From assembly GCA_900537125.1 (NCBI GenBank), contig UNRJ01000001.1, positions 663,569 through 727,568 of the forward strand: DNA of 64,000 nucleotides. Reading direction: 5' to 3'. The first letter of the stretch is position 1; each line of letters starts with the position of its first letter. The translations under genes were made by a program, and so were the position numbers. Origin of the DNA: Rhodobacteraceae bacterium Alg238-R152 (lineage in GTDB: Bacteria; Pseudomonadota; Alphaproteobacteria; Rhodobacterales; Rhodobacteraceae). The notes under the pieces were generated by a model. It saw only the letters and a program-made list of their open reading frames with translations, had not been told where the DNA came from and made no database searches. Of the stretch, positions 17,760 through 27,901 are shown in pieces.

Positions 17760-18668
17760 ATGACCGCCGCACAAACTCCTGAGAAGCCTGACATTCTCTG
17801 CATCGGCTCTGTTCTCTGGGACATCATTGGCCGCGCGCCCAGCCACATGCGACAGGGCTCCGACGTGCCCGGCCGCATCTCCCGCCTGCCCGGTGGTGTG
17901 GCCTGGAACATTGCCATGACGCTGGCCCGTTTTGGTCTGCGTCCCGCCGCGCTCTCCGCCATTGGTCGGGATATCGAAGGCGACGAGCTGTTGACCGCCT
18001 GCACCGAGATGGGCGCCATCATGAACTATGTCTATCGCTCCGCTGACCTGCCGACCGACACCTATATGGCGGTTGAGGGCAAAAACGGGCTGATTGCGGC
18101 TATTGCCGACGCACACAGCCTCGAAGCCGCTGGGGACAAAATCCTGACCCCGCTTGAAGACGGCACCCTCGGCAGCGAGGCCAGCCCCTACACCGGTCTG
18201 ATTGCACTTGATGGCAACCTGACACAGCGTCTGCTCGACCAAATCGCCCGCAGTCCGCTGTTTTCGTCAGCTGACCTGCGCGTCGCCCCGGCCTCGCCGG
18301 GCAAAGCTGAGCGGTTGATGCCCTTCTTGATGCACTCCCGCGCCGTGCTCTATGTGAACCTCGAAGAAGCAGGCTACCTCTGCAAAACCGAATTCACATC
18401 CTCTAAAGAGGCCGCCGCAGCCCTCTTGGAACGTGGCGCCGCCCGTGCCCTTGTGACTGACGGCGGCAATGACGCCTCCGACGGCACCGCCAACGGAGTG
18501 ATCACCCAACAACCACCTGCCGTTCTGGTGACTCGCGTCACCGGCGCCGGTGACACCTTTATGGCCGCGCACATCGTGGCTGAATCCCAAAACTGCTCCC
18601 GTGAAGAGGCGCTCGACCGCGCTTTGACGGCAGCCGCAAAATACGTTTCCGGAGAACACGCCACATGA
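17760..18668 (+). CDS. psuK: PfkB-family sugar kinase, probably pseudouridine kinase
   Basis: Ribokinase-like fold with the N-terminal signature region LPGGVAWNIAMTLARFG and the catalytic GAGDTFMAAHIV anion-hole motif near the C-terminus. At 302 aa the length fits the family. The stop overlaps the start of the glycosidase gene by 4 nt. In known PsuK-PsuG systems the kinase makes pseudouridine 5'-phosphate and the glycosidase splits it to uracil and ribose 5-phosphate. The substrate assignment rests mainly on this neighbour. Confidence 0.88.
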   Translation: MTAAQTPEKPDILCIGSVLWDIIGRAPSHMRQGSDVPGRISRLPGGVAWNIAMTLARFGLRPAALSAIGRDIEGDELLTACTEMGAIMNYVYRSADLPTDTYMAVEGKNGLIAAIADAHSLEAAGDKILTPLEDGTLGSEASPYTGLIALDGNLTQRLLDQIARSPLFSSADLRVAPASPGKAERLMPFLMHSRAVLYVNLEEAGYLCKTEFTSSKEAAAALLERGAARALVTDGGNDASDGTANGVITQQPPAVLVTRVTGAGDTFMAAHIVAESQNCSREEALDRALTAAAKYVSGEHAT

Positions 18669-19582
18669 GCCTCATTTCCCTTGATCTGGTCCTTTCCCCC
18701 GAAGTGGAAGACGCCAAGAAAAACGGCACGCCGATTGTGGCGTTGGAAAGCACCATCATCACCCATGGTATGCCATATCCGCAAAACCTTGAGGTTGCGA
18801 AGCAGGTCGAAGCCGACATTCGTGCAAAGGGCGCGGTGCCCGCCACTATGGCCGTCCTAAATGGCACGCTGCACGCCGGCCTTACCGAAGCGCAGCTCGA
18901 AGAACTTGCCCAAGCCAAAAACGTCGCCAAAGTGTCCCGCGCGGATATGCCGGTTATCATGGCACAAGGCCGCACCGGTGCCACCACCGTCGCCGCCACC
19001 ATGATTGCAGCCAATTTGGCAGGCATCGACGTCTTTGCCACCGGCGGCATCGGCGGCGTGCACAAAGGCGCAGAAGACAGCTTTGACATCTCCGCGGACC
19101 TGACAGAGCTGGCGCACACCCCAGTAACAGTGGTGGCCGCAGGCGCCAAAGCCATCCTTGACGTACCGAAAACCCTGGAAGTCCTGGAAACCAACGGCGT
19201 GCCTGTCATCACCTATGGTCAGGACAGCTTCCCGGCCTTCTGGTCGGCCACGTCTGATCTCGTCTCCCCGCTGCGCATGGACACTGCTGCCGACATCGCT
19301 GCTGCCCACAAAACCCGCGGCGCGATGGCCTTACCGGGCGGTCAGCTCGTGGCCAACCCAATTCCGACGGGCGATGAAATCCCAGCTTCCGAGTTGGCCC
19401 CGGTGATTGCCCAAGCCACCCAAGAGGCCGAGACCCAAGGCGTTTCTGGCAAAGACGTCACGCCTTTCCTGTTGGCTCGCATCTTTGAGCTCACAGATGG
19501 CAAATCGCTGGTTGCCAACATCGCCTTGGTACGCAACAACGCCCGTCTCGCGGCCGACATTGCCGCCGCGCTGAAGGCCTAA
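18665..19582 (+). CDS. psuG: Pseudouridine-5'-phosphate glycosidase
   Basis: Cleaves the C-glycosidic bond of pseudouridine 5'-phosphate. Family signatures are VALESTIITHGMPYP at the N-terminus, the catalytic-Lys region NLEVAKQVEADIRAKGAVPATMA split over two blocks, ATGGIGGVHKGAE, and LPGGQLVANPIP towards the end. Length, 305 aa, is normal. It is the terminal gene of the ThiE-like/psuK/psuG group; no nucleoside transporter is adjacent. Confidence 0.96.
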   Translation: MSLISLDLVLSPEVEDAKKNGTPIVALESTIITHGMPYPQNLEVAKQVEADIRAKGAVPATMAVLNGTLHAGLTEAQLEELAQAKNVAKVSRADMPVIMAQGRTGATTVAATMIAANLAGIDVFATGGIGGVHKGAEDSFDISADLTELAHTPVTVVAAGAKAILDVPKTLEVLETNGVPVITYGQDSFPAFWSATSDLVSPLRMDTAADIAAAHKTRGAMALPGGQLVANPIPTGDEIPASELAPVIAQATQEAETQGVSGKDVTPFLLARIFELTDGKSLVANIALVRNNARLAADIAAALKA

Positions 19583-19723
19583 GCCCAAACTTTGCGCAAA
19601 TAGCCTGCTGCCACGGCGTTGTGACACGTCGTGACAGCCGCCAAGTGTCGCTCTTTTGCAATCGTCATTGCAGCGCCACACACAAATGCCTAACTAATCA
19701 ACAGGCTGACCCTAGGACCCCTC

Positions 19724-20407
19724 ATGACGACACCTTTTGACGAAAACGAACCACCGCATAAATCCGGCTTCTTTGCCCGTCTGCGGTCCAGCTTTCTGAC
19801 TGGGATTGTTGTTATTCTGCCCATCGCTATGACCATCTGGCTGGTCTGGACCTTTGTGGGCTGGGTGGATGGCTTTGTGCTGCCGCTGATCCCATCCACA
19901 ATTCAGCCGGAGAAATACATCGGCATCAACCTGCGCGGCGTGGGCATGATCATCTTCCTGATCTTCACTATCCTCGTGGGCTGGATTGCGAAAGGGTTGA
20001 TGGGACGGTCTCTTTTGCGGATTGCCGAAAACCTAGTGTCCCGCATGCCGGTGGTGCGCTCGATCTATTCCGGCGTAAAGCAAATTGCCGAAACCGTCTT
20101 TGCACAATCCGATCGTAGCTTTGAAAAAGCCTGTCTGATCGAATACCCGCGCCGGGGCATCTGGGCGATTGGCTTCATCTCAACCCACGCCAAAGGCGAA
20201 GTGGCAGGCTCCGCTCCAACCACCAGCCCCCTTATGGGCGTGTTTGTCCCCACAACCCCCAATCCAACCTCTGGCTTCCTGCTGTTTTTCCCAACTGATG
20301 ATATCATCGAGCTGGAGATGTCCGTAGAAGACGCGGCCAAGCTGGTGATCTCCGCTGGTCTGGTTTACCCAAATCCCAAAGATCCCACTCAACCGCCTGA
20401 AGAGTAA
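19724..20407 (+). CDS. DUF502-family membrane protein
   Basis: A 227-aa inner-membrane protein with two hydrophobic segments (GIVVILPIAMTIWLVWTFVG around residues 30-50 and GMIIFLIFTILVGWIAKG around 75-95), then the DUF502 motif MPVVRSIYSGVKQ. The soluble C-terminal half contains IEYPRRGIWAIGF and GVFVPTTPNPTSGFLLF, both hallmarks of the family. Function unknown. Its stop is only 3 bp from the stop of the convergent patatin gene, with no room for a terminator between them. Confidence 0.92.
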   Translation: MTTPFDENEPPHKSGFFARLRSSFLTGIVVILPIAMTIWLVWTFVGWVDGFVLPLIPSTIQPEKYIGINLRGVGMIIFLIFTILVGWIAKGLMGRSLLRIAENLVSRMPVVRSIYSGVKQIAETVFAQSDRSFEKACLIEYPRRGIWAIGFISTHAKGEVAGSAPTTSPLMGVFVPTTPNPTSGFLLFFPTDDIIELEMSVEDAAKLVISAGLVYPNPKDPTQPPEE

Positions 20408-20410
20408 GCG

Positions 20411-21436
20411 CTAGCCATACATCTCCGCTAGATCGACCGTGCCGCGTTCATTCAAATCCGCCTTATGCGCGCTAAGAAAGCTCTTAGCCGCCGCCTGCCC
20501 CGCTTCTTTCAAATGAAGCAAAACCGAGGTCACAGGCCAGCTCTTGGTGGCCACCGACAAGCGATTCATCAGCGCATCGTCAGCGATCATATGCACCTTC
20601 ACTTCCCGCTTTTCTTCACGGCTCAACACACCTTGCGCAATCAGCTTTTGCACAAATGCCACGGCGCGGAGTTCACTCAGCAGCGATGCATTGAAGCTGA
20701 TCTCATTGATCCGGTTTGAAATTTGCTGCGGCGTCACCGGCAAAGTCTCCCGCTGCAACGGATTGATGTTCACAATCACCACATCTTCCGGCAAATCGCG
20801 CTGATACAGCGGCCAAAGCGACGGGTTGCCGGTATAGCCGCCATCCCAATACGCCTCTGTTTTGCCGCTGGTCTGATCAAACACATTCACCGCCTTAAAC
20901 AATGTTGGCAAACAGGCTGACGCCAACAAAGCATCGGTGCTGATCTCGCGCCCTTCAAACACCCGCGCCTTGCCGGACCGCACGTTCGTGGCACAGACAA
21001 ACAGCTTCGGCCCCTCGTCGGCACAGACCTGATCAAAACTGAACTGGTCTACAATATCGCGCAGTGGATGCTCATAAAAGGGCCCCATCGCATAAGGCGA
21101 GGTCATCCGCTGCATCATATCCGTCGCCATAGACGGCCAGCTGTACTCCAACGCCCGGCTCACCATGCCCGGCGGTACGGCCGCAAACCAAACATCCATA
21201 CCTGGCACCTGCGCCGCGCCCATCTGCTGCCAGAACCAGTCGAGATTGGCCCGCGCACCCTCACGCCCGCCTTGCAACAAACCGGCCTTCAATGCCGCGC
21301 CATTCATCGCACCCGCAGAGGTGCCGGTGATCCCGGCAATCTCGATGTCTTCGTCCTGCAAAAGGACGTCCAAAACGCCCCAGGTGAAGGCCCCATGCGC
21401 GCCACCACCTTGCAAAGCCAGATTGATACGCTTCAT
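20411..21436 (-). CDS. Patatin-like phospholipase/lipid hydrolase
   Basis: The patatin core is visible: the oxyanion loop QGGGAHGAF at residues 9-17, the nucleophile elbow GTSAGAM (Ser of GXSXG) near residue 40 and the Asp of the dyad in DGGYTGNPSL. Length is 341 aa and there is no signal peptide, so it is cytoplasmic. It starts 15 bp after the bdhA stop on the same strand. The pairing with 3-hydroxybutyrate dehydrogenase suggests a role in lipid or polyhydroxybutyrate turnover, which is inference. Confidence 0.93.
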   Translation of the reverse strand: MKRINLALQGGGAHGAFTWGVLDVLLQDEDIEIAGITGTSAGAMNGAALKAGLLQGGREGARANLDWFWQQMGAAQVPGMDVWFAAVPPGMVSRALEYSWPSMATDMMQRMTSPYAMGPFYEHPLRDIVDQFSFDQVCADEGPKLFVCATNVRSGKARVFEGREISTDALLASACLPTLFKAVNVFDQTSGKTEAYWDGGYTGNPSLWPLYQRDLPEDVVIVNINPLQRETLPVTPQQISNRINEISFNASLLSELRAVAFVQKLIAQGVLSREEKREVKVHMIADDALMNRLSVATKSWPVTSVLLHLKEAGQAAAKSFLSAHKADLNERGTVDLAEMYG

Positions 21437-21451
21437 GAGGCCATCCTCCCT

Positions 21452-22225
21452 TTACAGCGCGGTCCAGCCGCCATCCACGCTGATGGTGGTGCCGGTGATC
21501 TGCGCCGCCGCATCAGACGCCAAAAAGCACACCGTGCCGCCCAGCTGCTCTACCGTGGCAAACTCGCGGCTAGGTTGACGCTCCAGCATCACCTTCTTGA
21601 TCACCTCGTCGCGACCCATGTTGTATTTCTCCATGGTGTCCGGGATCTGCGCCTCCACTAGCGGGGTCAACACATACCCAGGGCAAATCGCATTGCAGGT
21701 GATCGGCTCTTCCGCAGTTTCCAACGCAACAGTCTTGGTCATCCCAACCACGCCATGCTTGGCCGCCACATACGCCGACTTAAACGGCGAGGCAGTCAAA
21801 CCATGTGCACTGGCGATGTTGATCACCCGTCCCCAACCCCGCTTGCGCATATGAGGCAAAGCTGCCGCAGTGGTGTGAAACGCGGAGTTCATATTAATCG
21901 CAATGATCGCGTCCCACTTCTCGACCGGAAACTCGTCAATTGGCGCCACGTGCTGAATACCTGCGTTGTTCACCAGCACATCACAGCCACCCGCATCCTC
22001 GATTAACTGCCGACATTGATCTCCTTGAGACATATCCGCAGCGATGTAACGCGCGTTTACGCCGAACTCCGCCGCAATCTCCGCCGCCAGCGCGTGATCT
22101 TCATCCCGATCGGTAAAAGAGTTCAGCACAACCTCTGCACCAGCCCGCGCCAATTCCCGCGCCACGCCCAGACCGATTCCCGAATTGCTGCCCGTCACAA
22201 TTGCTGATTTGCCCTGCATACTCAT
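21452..22225 (-). CDS. bdhA: 3-hydroxybutyrate dehydrogenase (SDR family)
   Basis: NAD-dependent short-chain dehydrogenase. The nucleotide motif TGSNSGIGLG, the NNAG motif, the catalytic Ser/Tyr/Lys set in INIASAHGLTASPFKSAYVAAKHG and the family-specific AICPGYVLTPLVEAQI match bacterial D-3-hydroxybutyrate dehydrogenases. Length is 257 aa from the ATG at 22225, which has the strong ribosome site agaaggga; the open frame extends further but without family sequence. It is the first gene of a bdhA-patatin pair and is preceded by operator-like repeats and an upstream promoter/hairpin/terminator unit. Confidence 0.93.
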   Translation of the reverse strand: MSMQGKSAIVTGSNSGIGLGVARELARAGAEVVLNSFTDRDEDHALAAEIAAEFGVNARYIAADMSQGDQCRQLIEDAGGCDVLVNNAGIQHVAPIDEFPVEKWDAIIAINMNSAFHTTAAALPHMRKRGWGRVINIASAHGLTASPFKSAYVAAKHGVVGMTKTVALETAEEPITCNAICPGYVLTPLVEAQIPDTMEKYNMGRDEVIKKVMLERQPSREFATVEQLGGTVCFLASDAAAQITGTTISVDGGWTAL

Positions 22226-22254
22226 TCTGTCTTCCCTTCTCATCTCGGTTGCGC

Positions 22255-22271
22255 GCAGCATATCATGCTGC
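22255..22271. promoter_or_regulatory. Inverted repeat in the bdhA leader
   Basis: GCAGCAT-ATC-ATGCTGC is a perfect 7-bp inverted repeat 30 bp upstream of the bdhA start. It could be an operator or a mRNA hairpin close to the ribosome site. Confidence 0.55.
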
Positions 22272-22296
22272 ACCCGCAAAATAAGGGAAATCCGCT

Positions 22297-22317
22297 CTTA
22301 CCGTAATCTTACGTAAG
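22297..22317. promoter_or_regulatory. Tandem CTTAC/GTAAG operator-like repeats upstream of bdhA
   Basis: The stretch contains the perfect 10-bp palindrome CTTACGTAAG (22308-22317) preceded by a second near-copy, CTTACCGTAA (22297-22306). It lies 72-92 bp upstream of bdhA and just downstream of the terminator hairpin, a likely place for the proximal bdhA promoter and its regulator. Confidence 0.5.
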
Positions 22318-22330
22318 CCTGCCAAAAGGC

Positions 22331-22407
22331 CAAAAAAAACGCCCGCGCGAAGCGGGCGTAAAGTTATTGAGGCAGGTTTCATACAGGCAAGAAACCTATC
22401 GAGCAGT
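22331..22407 (-). ncRNA. Candidate small RNA or attenuator upstream of bdhA
   Basis: On the minus strand a promoter-like pair (22414-22442) is followed by about 77 nt holding two hairpins: AGGTTTC/GAAACCT around a 10-nt loop, then ACGCCCGC/GCGGGCGT followed by eight T, a textbook terminator. There is no ORF with a ribosome site in the unit. It ends about 105 nt before the bdhA start on the same strand. It is therefore either a free small RNA or the leader of bdhA with conditional termination. Neither matches an RNA family that I can name. Confidence 0.6.
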
Positions 22408-22413
22408 GACACC

Positions 22414-22442
22414 TTTATAAGCGTTAGTGCGCCGGTCTCCAA
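22414..22442 (-). promoter_or_regulatory. Promoter of the 22.3-kb RNA candidate
   Basis: On the minus strand TTGGAG (22437-22442) and TATAAA (22414-22419) are separated by exactly 17 bp, close to a housekeeping sigma-70 promoter. Confidence 0.6.
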
Positions 22443-22520
22443 GCTAAAAGTTTGATAAGCCACCAATACCTCGTTACTTTTTAGACAAGCAAAAAATGAC
22501 CCAACAGGATTGTTCAGGCA

Positions 22521-24338
<1,818 letters not shown>

Positions 24339-24345
24339 ACGCAAC

Positions 24346-24372
24346 ACAGGGCGCCTTCGGGCGCCCTGTTCG
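24346..24372. terminator. UUCG-loop terminator hairpin
   Basis: ACAGGGCGCC pairs with GGCGCCCTGT around a TTCG tetraloop; the trailing T run is weak. It lies directly after the binding-protein stop, between convergent genes. Confidence 0.65.
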
Positions 24373-24439
24373 TTAACAGGTCACATTTGGCAAATGTGCG
24401 CCTCCGTAAAACAGTCGCAATACAGACGTTAAACCGACG

Positions 24440-25786
24440 TCAGTTTCGCCGCTCGATTCGAAGCTTAATGCCGTCCCGCGACCGCACTGTCAGATGGGCT
24501 ATTGGCACCGGTGCATCGCCTTCCGGCGTGATACGGAAGTGCCTCAAAATCATCGACAACATCAGCACCCCCTCCACCATAGCAAAGCCCGCACCCGTGC
24601 AAACACGACTGCCAGCAGAGAATGGAACATAGGCCTCGCGCATGCATTTTTTGCCGTTGTCCGTTTGCCACCGCGTTGGGTCAAACCCGTCCGGATTGTC
24701 CCACAAGCGCTCTTGGCGATGCAGATGCCATGGGGAGATAACCACCTGAGATCCCTCAGCAATATCGCGATCCCGAAAGTGTTCCGGGCAAGTTGCCTCC
24801 CGCACCATCATTGGCACCGGTGGATACAAACGCAGCGCTTCCCGGAACACATCGCGACTGAGTTTCAACTTGCTGACCGCACTGAAATCCTCAGTCAAAT
24901 CCGCGGCTTCCTCAGCGATTTTCTCCTGCCACTCAGGGAACAGAGCACAAAGATACAACGTCCAGGCCAAAGCCGACGCACTGGTTTCATGCCCAGCCAG
25001 GAAGAAAATCGCCACCTGATCGACCATCTCATTGGTGTCAAAGGATTTTCCGGTTTCCGGATCCACCGTGGTCATGATCTTCGTTGCCAGATCATCCGGA
25101 GCATCACCGGCGTGAATGGCCTGCATCCGCTCTTCGGTGAGTTGGGTGATCAATCCGCGAATACTGGCTGCCGTGCGCTTGGTGTCTTTTTTGAAAAACC
25201 TTGGAAACCAACGCGGTAGAGGCAGAAACGCGCCCAGGTTCACGATTGGTGCGCTGCGTTGATAGGTGCGAAATTCGTCAAACACTTTACCCGCCACTTC
25301 ATGCTCAATCGGAATTGAGAACAAGGTTCGGAAAATCACATCCGCCGCCGCGTGGCTGGTTTCCTCTTCGATCTCAACAGCTTGTCCAACATGTGCGTCA
25401 AGCCGCGCCACCGCCGCTTCGCTTGCCGCCCACATCGCCGGAAAGGTATCGCGCAGTCGCCCGCCTTCAAACGCGGGGTCAATAATCCGCCGCTGCCGCT
25501 TCCAGGTCTCGCCATTGGTCAAAAACACCGACTCACCCAAAAGCGGTTTCAACCCTTCGCTAACTCGTTGAGATTTGGGGAAATCATCCGGCCGTTCCTT
25601 CAGAACAGTCTTTATTAACGACGGCTGGTTGATCATGTAGGAGCGGAAAAACGGCGTGCGAAACTCCGCCATCCAGGCGCGATACAATTTTGCAGGCTGC
25701 GCCGACAAAAGGTCTTTGCGAAACAGTTTAATATACTGCCGCAGCGTGACTTTTTCCGGCCGCGGCGTCGGTTTGGGAGGTATCAT
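24440..25786 (-). CDS. Cytochrome P450
   Basis: A 448-aa soluble heme monooxygenase. The I-helix oxygen-activation motif AGHETS is at 264-269, the K-helix EALR at 316-319 and the heme loop FSAGSRVCTGAG has the Cys ligand at 396. The sequence style (FFLAGHETSASALAWTLYLC) is closer to CYP4/CYP102-like fatty-acid hydroxylases than to typical bacterial class I P450s, but the substrate cannot be assigned. The start overlaps the upstream hydrolase stop by 4 nt. No ferredoxin or ferredoxin reductase gene is nearby, so electrons must come from elsewhere. Confidence 0.95.
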   Translation of the reverse strand: MIPPKPTPRPEKVTLRQYIKLFRKDLLSAQPAKLYRAWMAEFRTPFFRSYMINQPSLIKTVLKERPDDFPKSQRVSEGLKPLLGESVFLTNGETWKRQRRIIDPAFEGGRLRDTFPAMWAASEAAVARLDAHVGQAVEIEEETSHAAADVIFRTLFSIPIEHEVAGKVFDEFRTYQRSAPIVNLGAFLPLPRWFPRFFKKDTKRTAASIRGLITQLTEERMQAIHAGDAPDDLATKIMTTVDPETGKSFDTNEMVDQVAIFFLAGHETSASALAWTLYLCALFPEWQEKIAEEAADLTEDFSAVSKLKLSRDVFREALRLYPPVPMMVREATCPEHFRDRDIAEGSQVVISPWHLHRQERLWDNPDGFDPTRWQTDNGKKCMREAYVPFSAGSRVCTGAGFAMVEGVLMLSMILRHFRITPEGDAPVPIAHLTVRSRDGIKLRIERRN

Positions 25787-27000
25787 GAAGCCACCGAGGT
25801 AAACTTGTTGACTGGCTTTTCTATGCGAGAGCCAGACGCCTTACGCCCTTCGTACCGCTCCGCGAGCGTTTTTGGTCCCGCCGTGATGCGAAAATAGTCG
25901 TAGTCTCCGGGCCGGTCGAAAGCGCAAAGGTATTGAAAATGCAGCCGAAAGAACCGCCACCGCAACTCCGACCACCGCGCCTCAGACAGTGTTTGCGTGA
26001 ACGCGGCCGAAAACACCAAAGGCCACCGCTTTCCATCCTCTGGCGCGACACCAGACACAGCCACCGGATCACACAAAGCAAACGCACAGCCATCCCCTGG
26101 CGCAGTCACGTCCACCCAGCTTAGCTCCTGTCGTTGGCACAAAAACGCCAAATCCGCCCGCAATCGCGCCGCGTCTGGCAGAAACGAAACCATTGGAACC
26201 ACCTGCCCCAGCGATAGAAAACCAAGCGCAGGCCCAGCCTCCGGTACGCGGCTGTTCCGGATCAAATCCGCCAACACTGACACCGCCAAATGCGCCCCAC
26301 TGGAATGACCGACCACCAACACTTCGTCACAGTCCGACTGTAAGGCTTCAGCAATGCGATCCGCAAACTCGCCCATACGGGCTTCCAGCTCCGGTGGGTT
26401 TGCGCCTTTGGTGGAGGCCGAATAGGCATAATCATGCATCAGGTAGTAGGCGAAGAATTTGCCGTCATGTTTTTGAAACCATTGCAGAATTGGCGGAACG
26501 ACAATTAATCCAAACACAGCTGTCCAATCAGGCAACACCATGGCAAGTCCCTTGCCTATGCCCCAAGCCGCCAGCAACGCCAGCAACAACTGGACCACCA
26601 AAAACAACACCGGATATAACGCCGCAATCACCGGACCTTTGCGCAACTTCATCAGCCGCCAAAGTGCTCCGGACCCAATATAGGTCCATGCTGTGCGCAG
26701 CAGTTGACCATAGGTCGACACAATGCCCTGTTTCATGCTGTCGCGCACTATGTCGGACCACACCAGCACCTCAACGTCACTCCGCGCTTCCTGCCCCTCG
26801 ATATGGCCTGTCACATGCCAACCGTAAGGGCCACCTTTGGACGTCTTAGGCGAAAGAGACAGCTCATAATCGGAAATCTCCGCCTGCTCCGCGCCTTCTT
26901 TGCGATACAGCTCCCGATAGCGTCGCGGGTGAATCGGATCGTAACCGGGAATATAGAATACCCGACGAGTCCTTACCTGCCTGTGTTGGGGCTCTGCCAT
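25783..27000 (-). CDS. Alpha/beta hydrolase with central membrane segments
   Basis: A 405-aa protein. The N-terminus has FYIPGYDP (oxyanion-type loop), two hydrophobic segments lie around residues 120-170, and the nucleophile elbow GHSSGAH follows near 240. The frame is open 24 codons upstream, but the ATG at 27000 (MAEPQHRQ) is preferred because a purine-rich ribosome site (gagaggc) precedes it and the upstream part overlaps the promoter space near ccdA. Translation is coupled to the P450 by an ATGA overlap, so the pair probably acts on one lipid-like substrate at the membrane. The substrate is unknown. Confidence 0.82.
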   Translation of the reverse strand: MAEPQHRQVRTRRVFYIPGYDPIHPRRYRELYRKEGAEQAEISDYELSLSPKTSKGGPYGWHVTGHIEGQEARSDVEVLVWSDIVRDSMKQGIVSTYGQLLRTAWTYIGSGALWRLMKLRKGPVIAALYPVLFLVVQLLLALLAAWGIGKGLAMVLPDWTAVFGLIVVPPILQWFQKHDGKFFAYYLMHDYAYSASTKGANPPELEARMGEFADRIAEALQSDCDEVLVVGHSSGAHLAVSVLADLIRNSRVPEAGPALGFLSLGQVVPMVSFLPDAARLRADLAFLCQRQELSWVDVTAPGDGCAFALCDPVAVSGVAPEDGKRWPLVFSAAFTQTLSEARWSELRWRFFRLHFQYLCAFDRPGDYDYFRITAGPKTLAERYEGRKASGSRIEKPVNKFTSVAS

Positions 27001-27055
27001 GGCCTGCCTCTCCTTTGCGGTGAAGCATACCCGTTCACTTAGGCAAAAATAAGCC

Positions 27056-27808
27056 TTATCCGAGGGTTGCAAGTGCGGGGAAGGTTTCCAGAAGCCAATA
27101 AGAGAACGTCGAGAACGCGCCGGTCACCAACATCACGCCCACAAACAGCAACAAGCCGCCCATAACCTTCTCAATGGTGCCCATATGACGCTTGAGCTTG
27201 TTCATGACCCCCATCGCGCGATTGAGGAAAATAGCTGCAAGCAAGAATGGTATGCCCAGGCCCGCTGCGTAGACCCCCAGAAGAATGGTACCGCGCGCTA
27301 TAGAGGCCTCTCCCGCTGCCAGCGACAGAATCGCTCCCAGCTGAGGACCTATACAAGGCGTCCATCCAAAGGCGAAGGCCAACCCCAAAACATAGGCGCC
27401 AAACGCAGACCCCCCTGTCTCTCCGGTTTCGATCCGCGCCTCTCGATCCAGAAAAGGAATGCGGAAGACATTCAAAAAGTGCAGGCCAAAAATGATCACA
27501 ACACCGCCAGCAATTTTGCTGAAAAGATCCTGATTTTGCAGGAAAAACGCGCCAAACACGGAAGCTGTGAACCCGAGAAACAGAAACACTGTCGACAGCC
27601 CCATAACAAAGAAAAGTGCCGCCACAATCGCTTTGCGCCGCGCTTCCTGCTCTGTGGTGAGTTCTGACATACTGACCCCACTCATATAGGCCAGATAAGG
27701 CGGTACAATCGGCAGCACACAGGGGCTCAGAAACGAGATCATACCCGCTGCTAGCGCCACAAACATCGCAGGCAAAAGTCCTGCGTCGATGATATCAATT
27801 CCAAACAT
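27056..27808 (-). CDS. ccdA: Cytochrome c biogenesis protein CcdA (thiol-disulphide transmembrane carrier)
   Basis: A 250-aa inner-membrane protein with six hydrophobic segments. The first catalytic Cys lies in SFLSPCVLPIVPPYLAYMSG and the second in FGWTPCIGPQLGAIL; these two cysteines pass reducing equivalents from thioredoxin to the periplasm for cytochrome c maturation and other thiol proteins. It reads towards the hydrolase/P450 pair with a 55-bp gap and is divergent from the TusA-like gene. Confidence 0.95.
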   Translation of the reverse strand: MFGIDIIDAGLLPAMFVALAAGMISFLSPCVLPIVPPYLAYMSGVSMSELTTEQEARRKAIVAALFFVMGLSTVFLFLGFTASVFGAFFLQNQDLFSKIAGGVVIIFGLHFLNVFRIPFLDREARIETGETGGSAFGAYVLGLAFAFGWTPCIGPQLGAILSLAAGEASIARGTILLGVYAAGLGIPFLLAAIFLNRAMGVMNKLKRHMGTIEKVMGGLLLFVGVMLVTGAFSTFSYWLLETFPALATLG

Positions 27809-27901
27809 ATCCCACCCTTAGAGCAACTCAAATGGAAGGTCACGGGTACAGGTGGTCACATCCCTGTGGACAGACTGAAACATCGCGCCTATGTCGGCTT
27901 T

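Noticed and set aside
22263..22466. 67-codon minus-strand ORF upstream of bdhA
   Set aside because: It runs straight through a promoter, a hairpin and a perfect terminator, has no ribosome site and no protein-like conservation signal.
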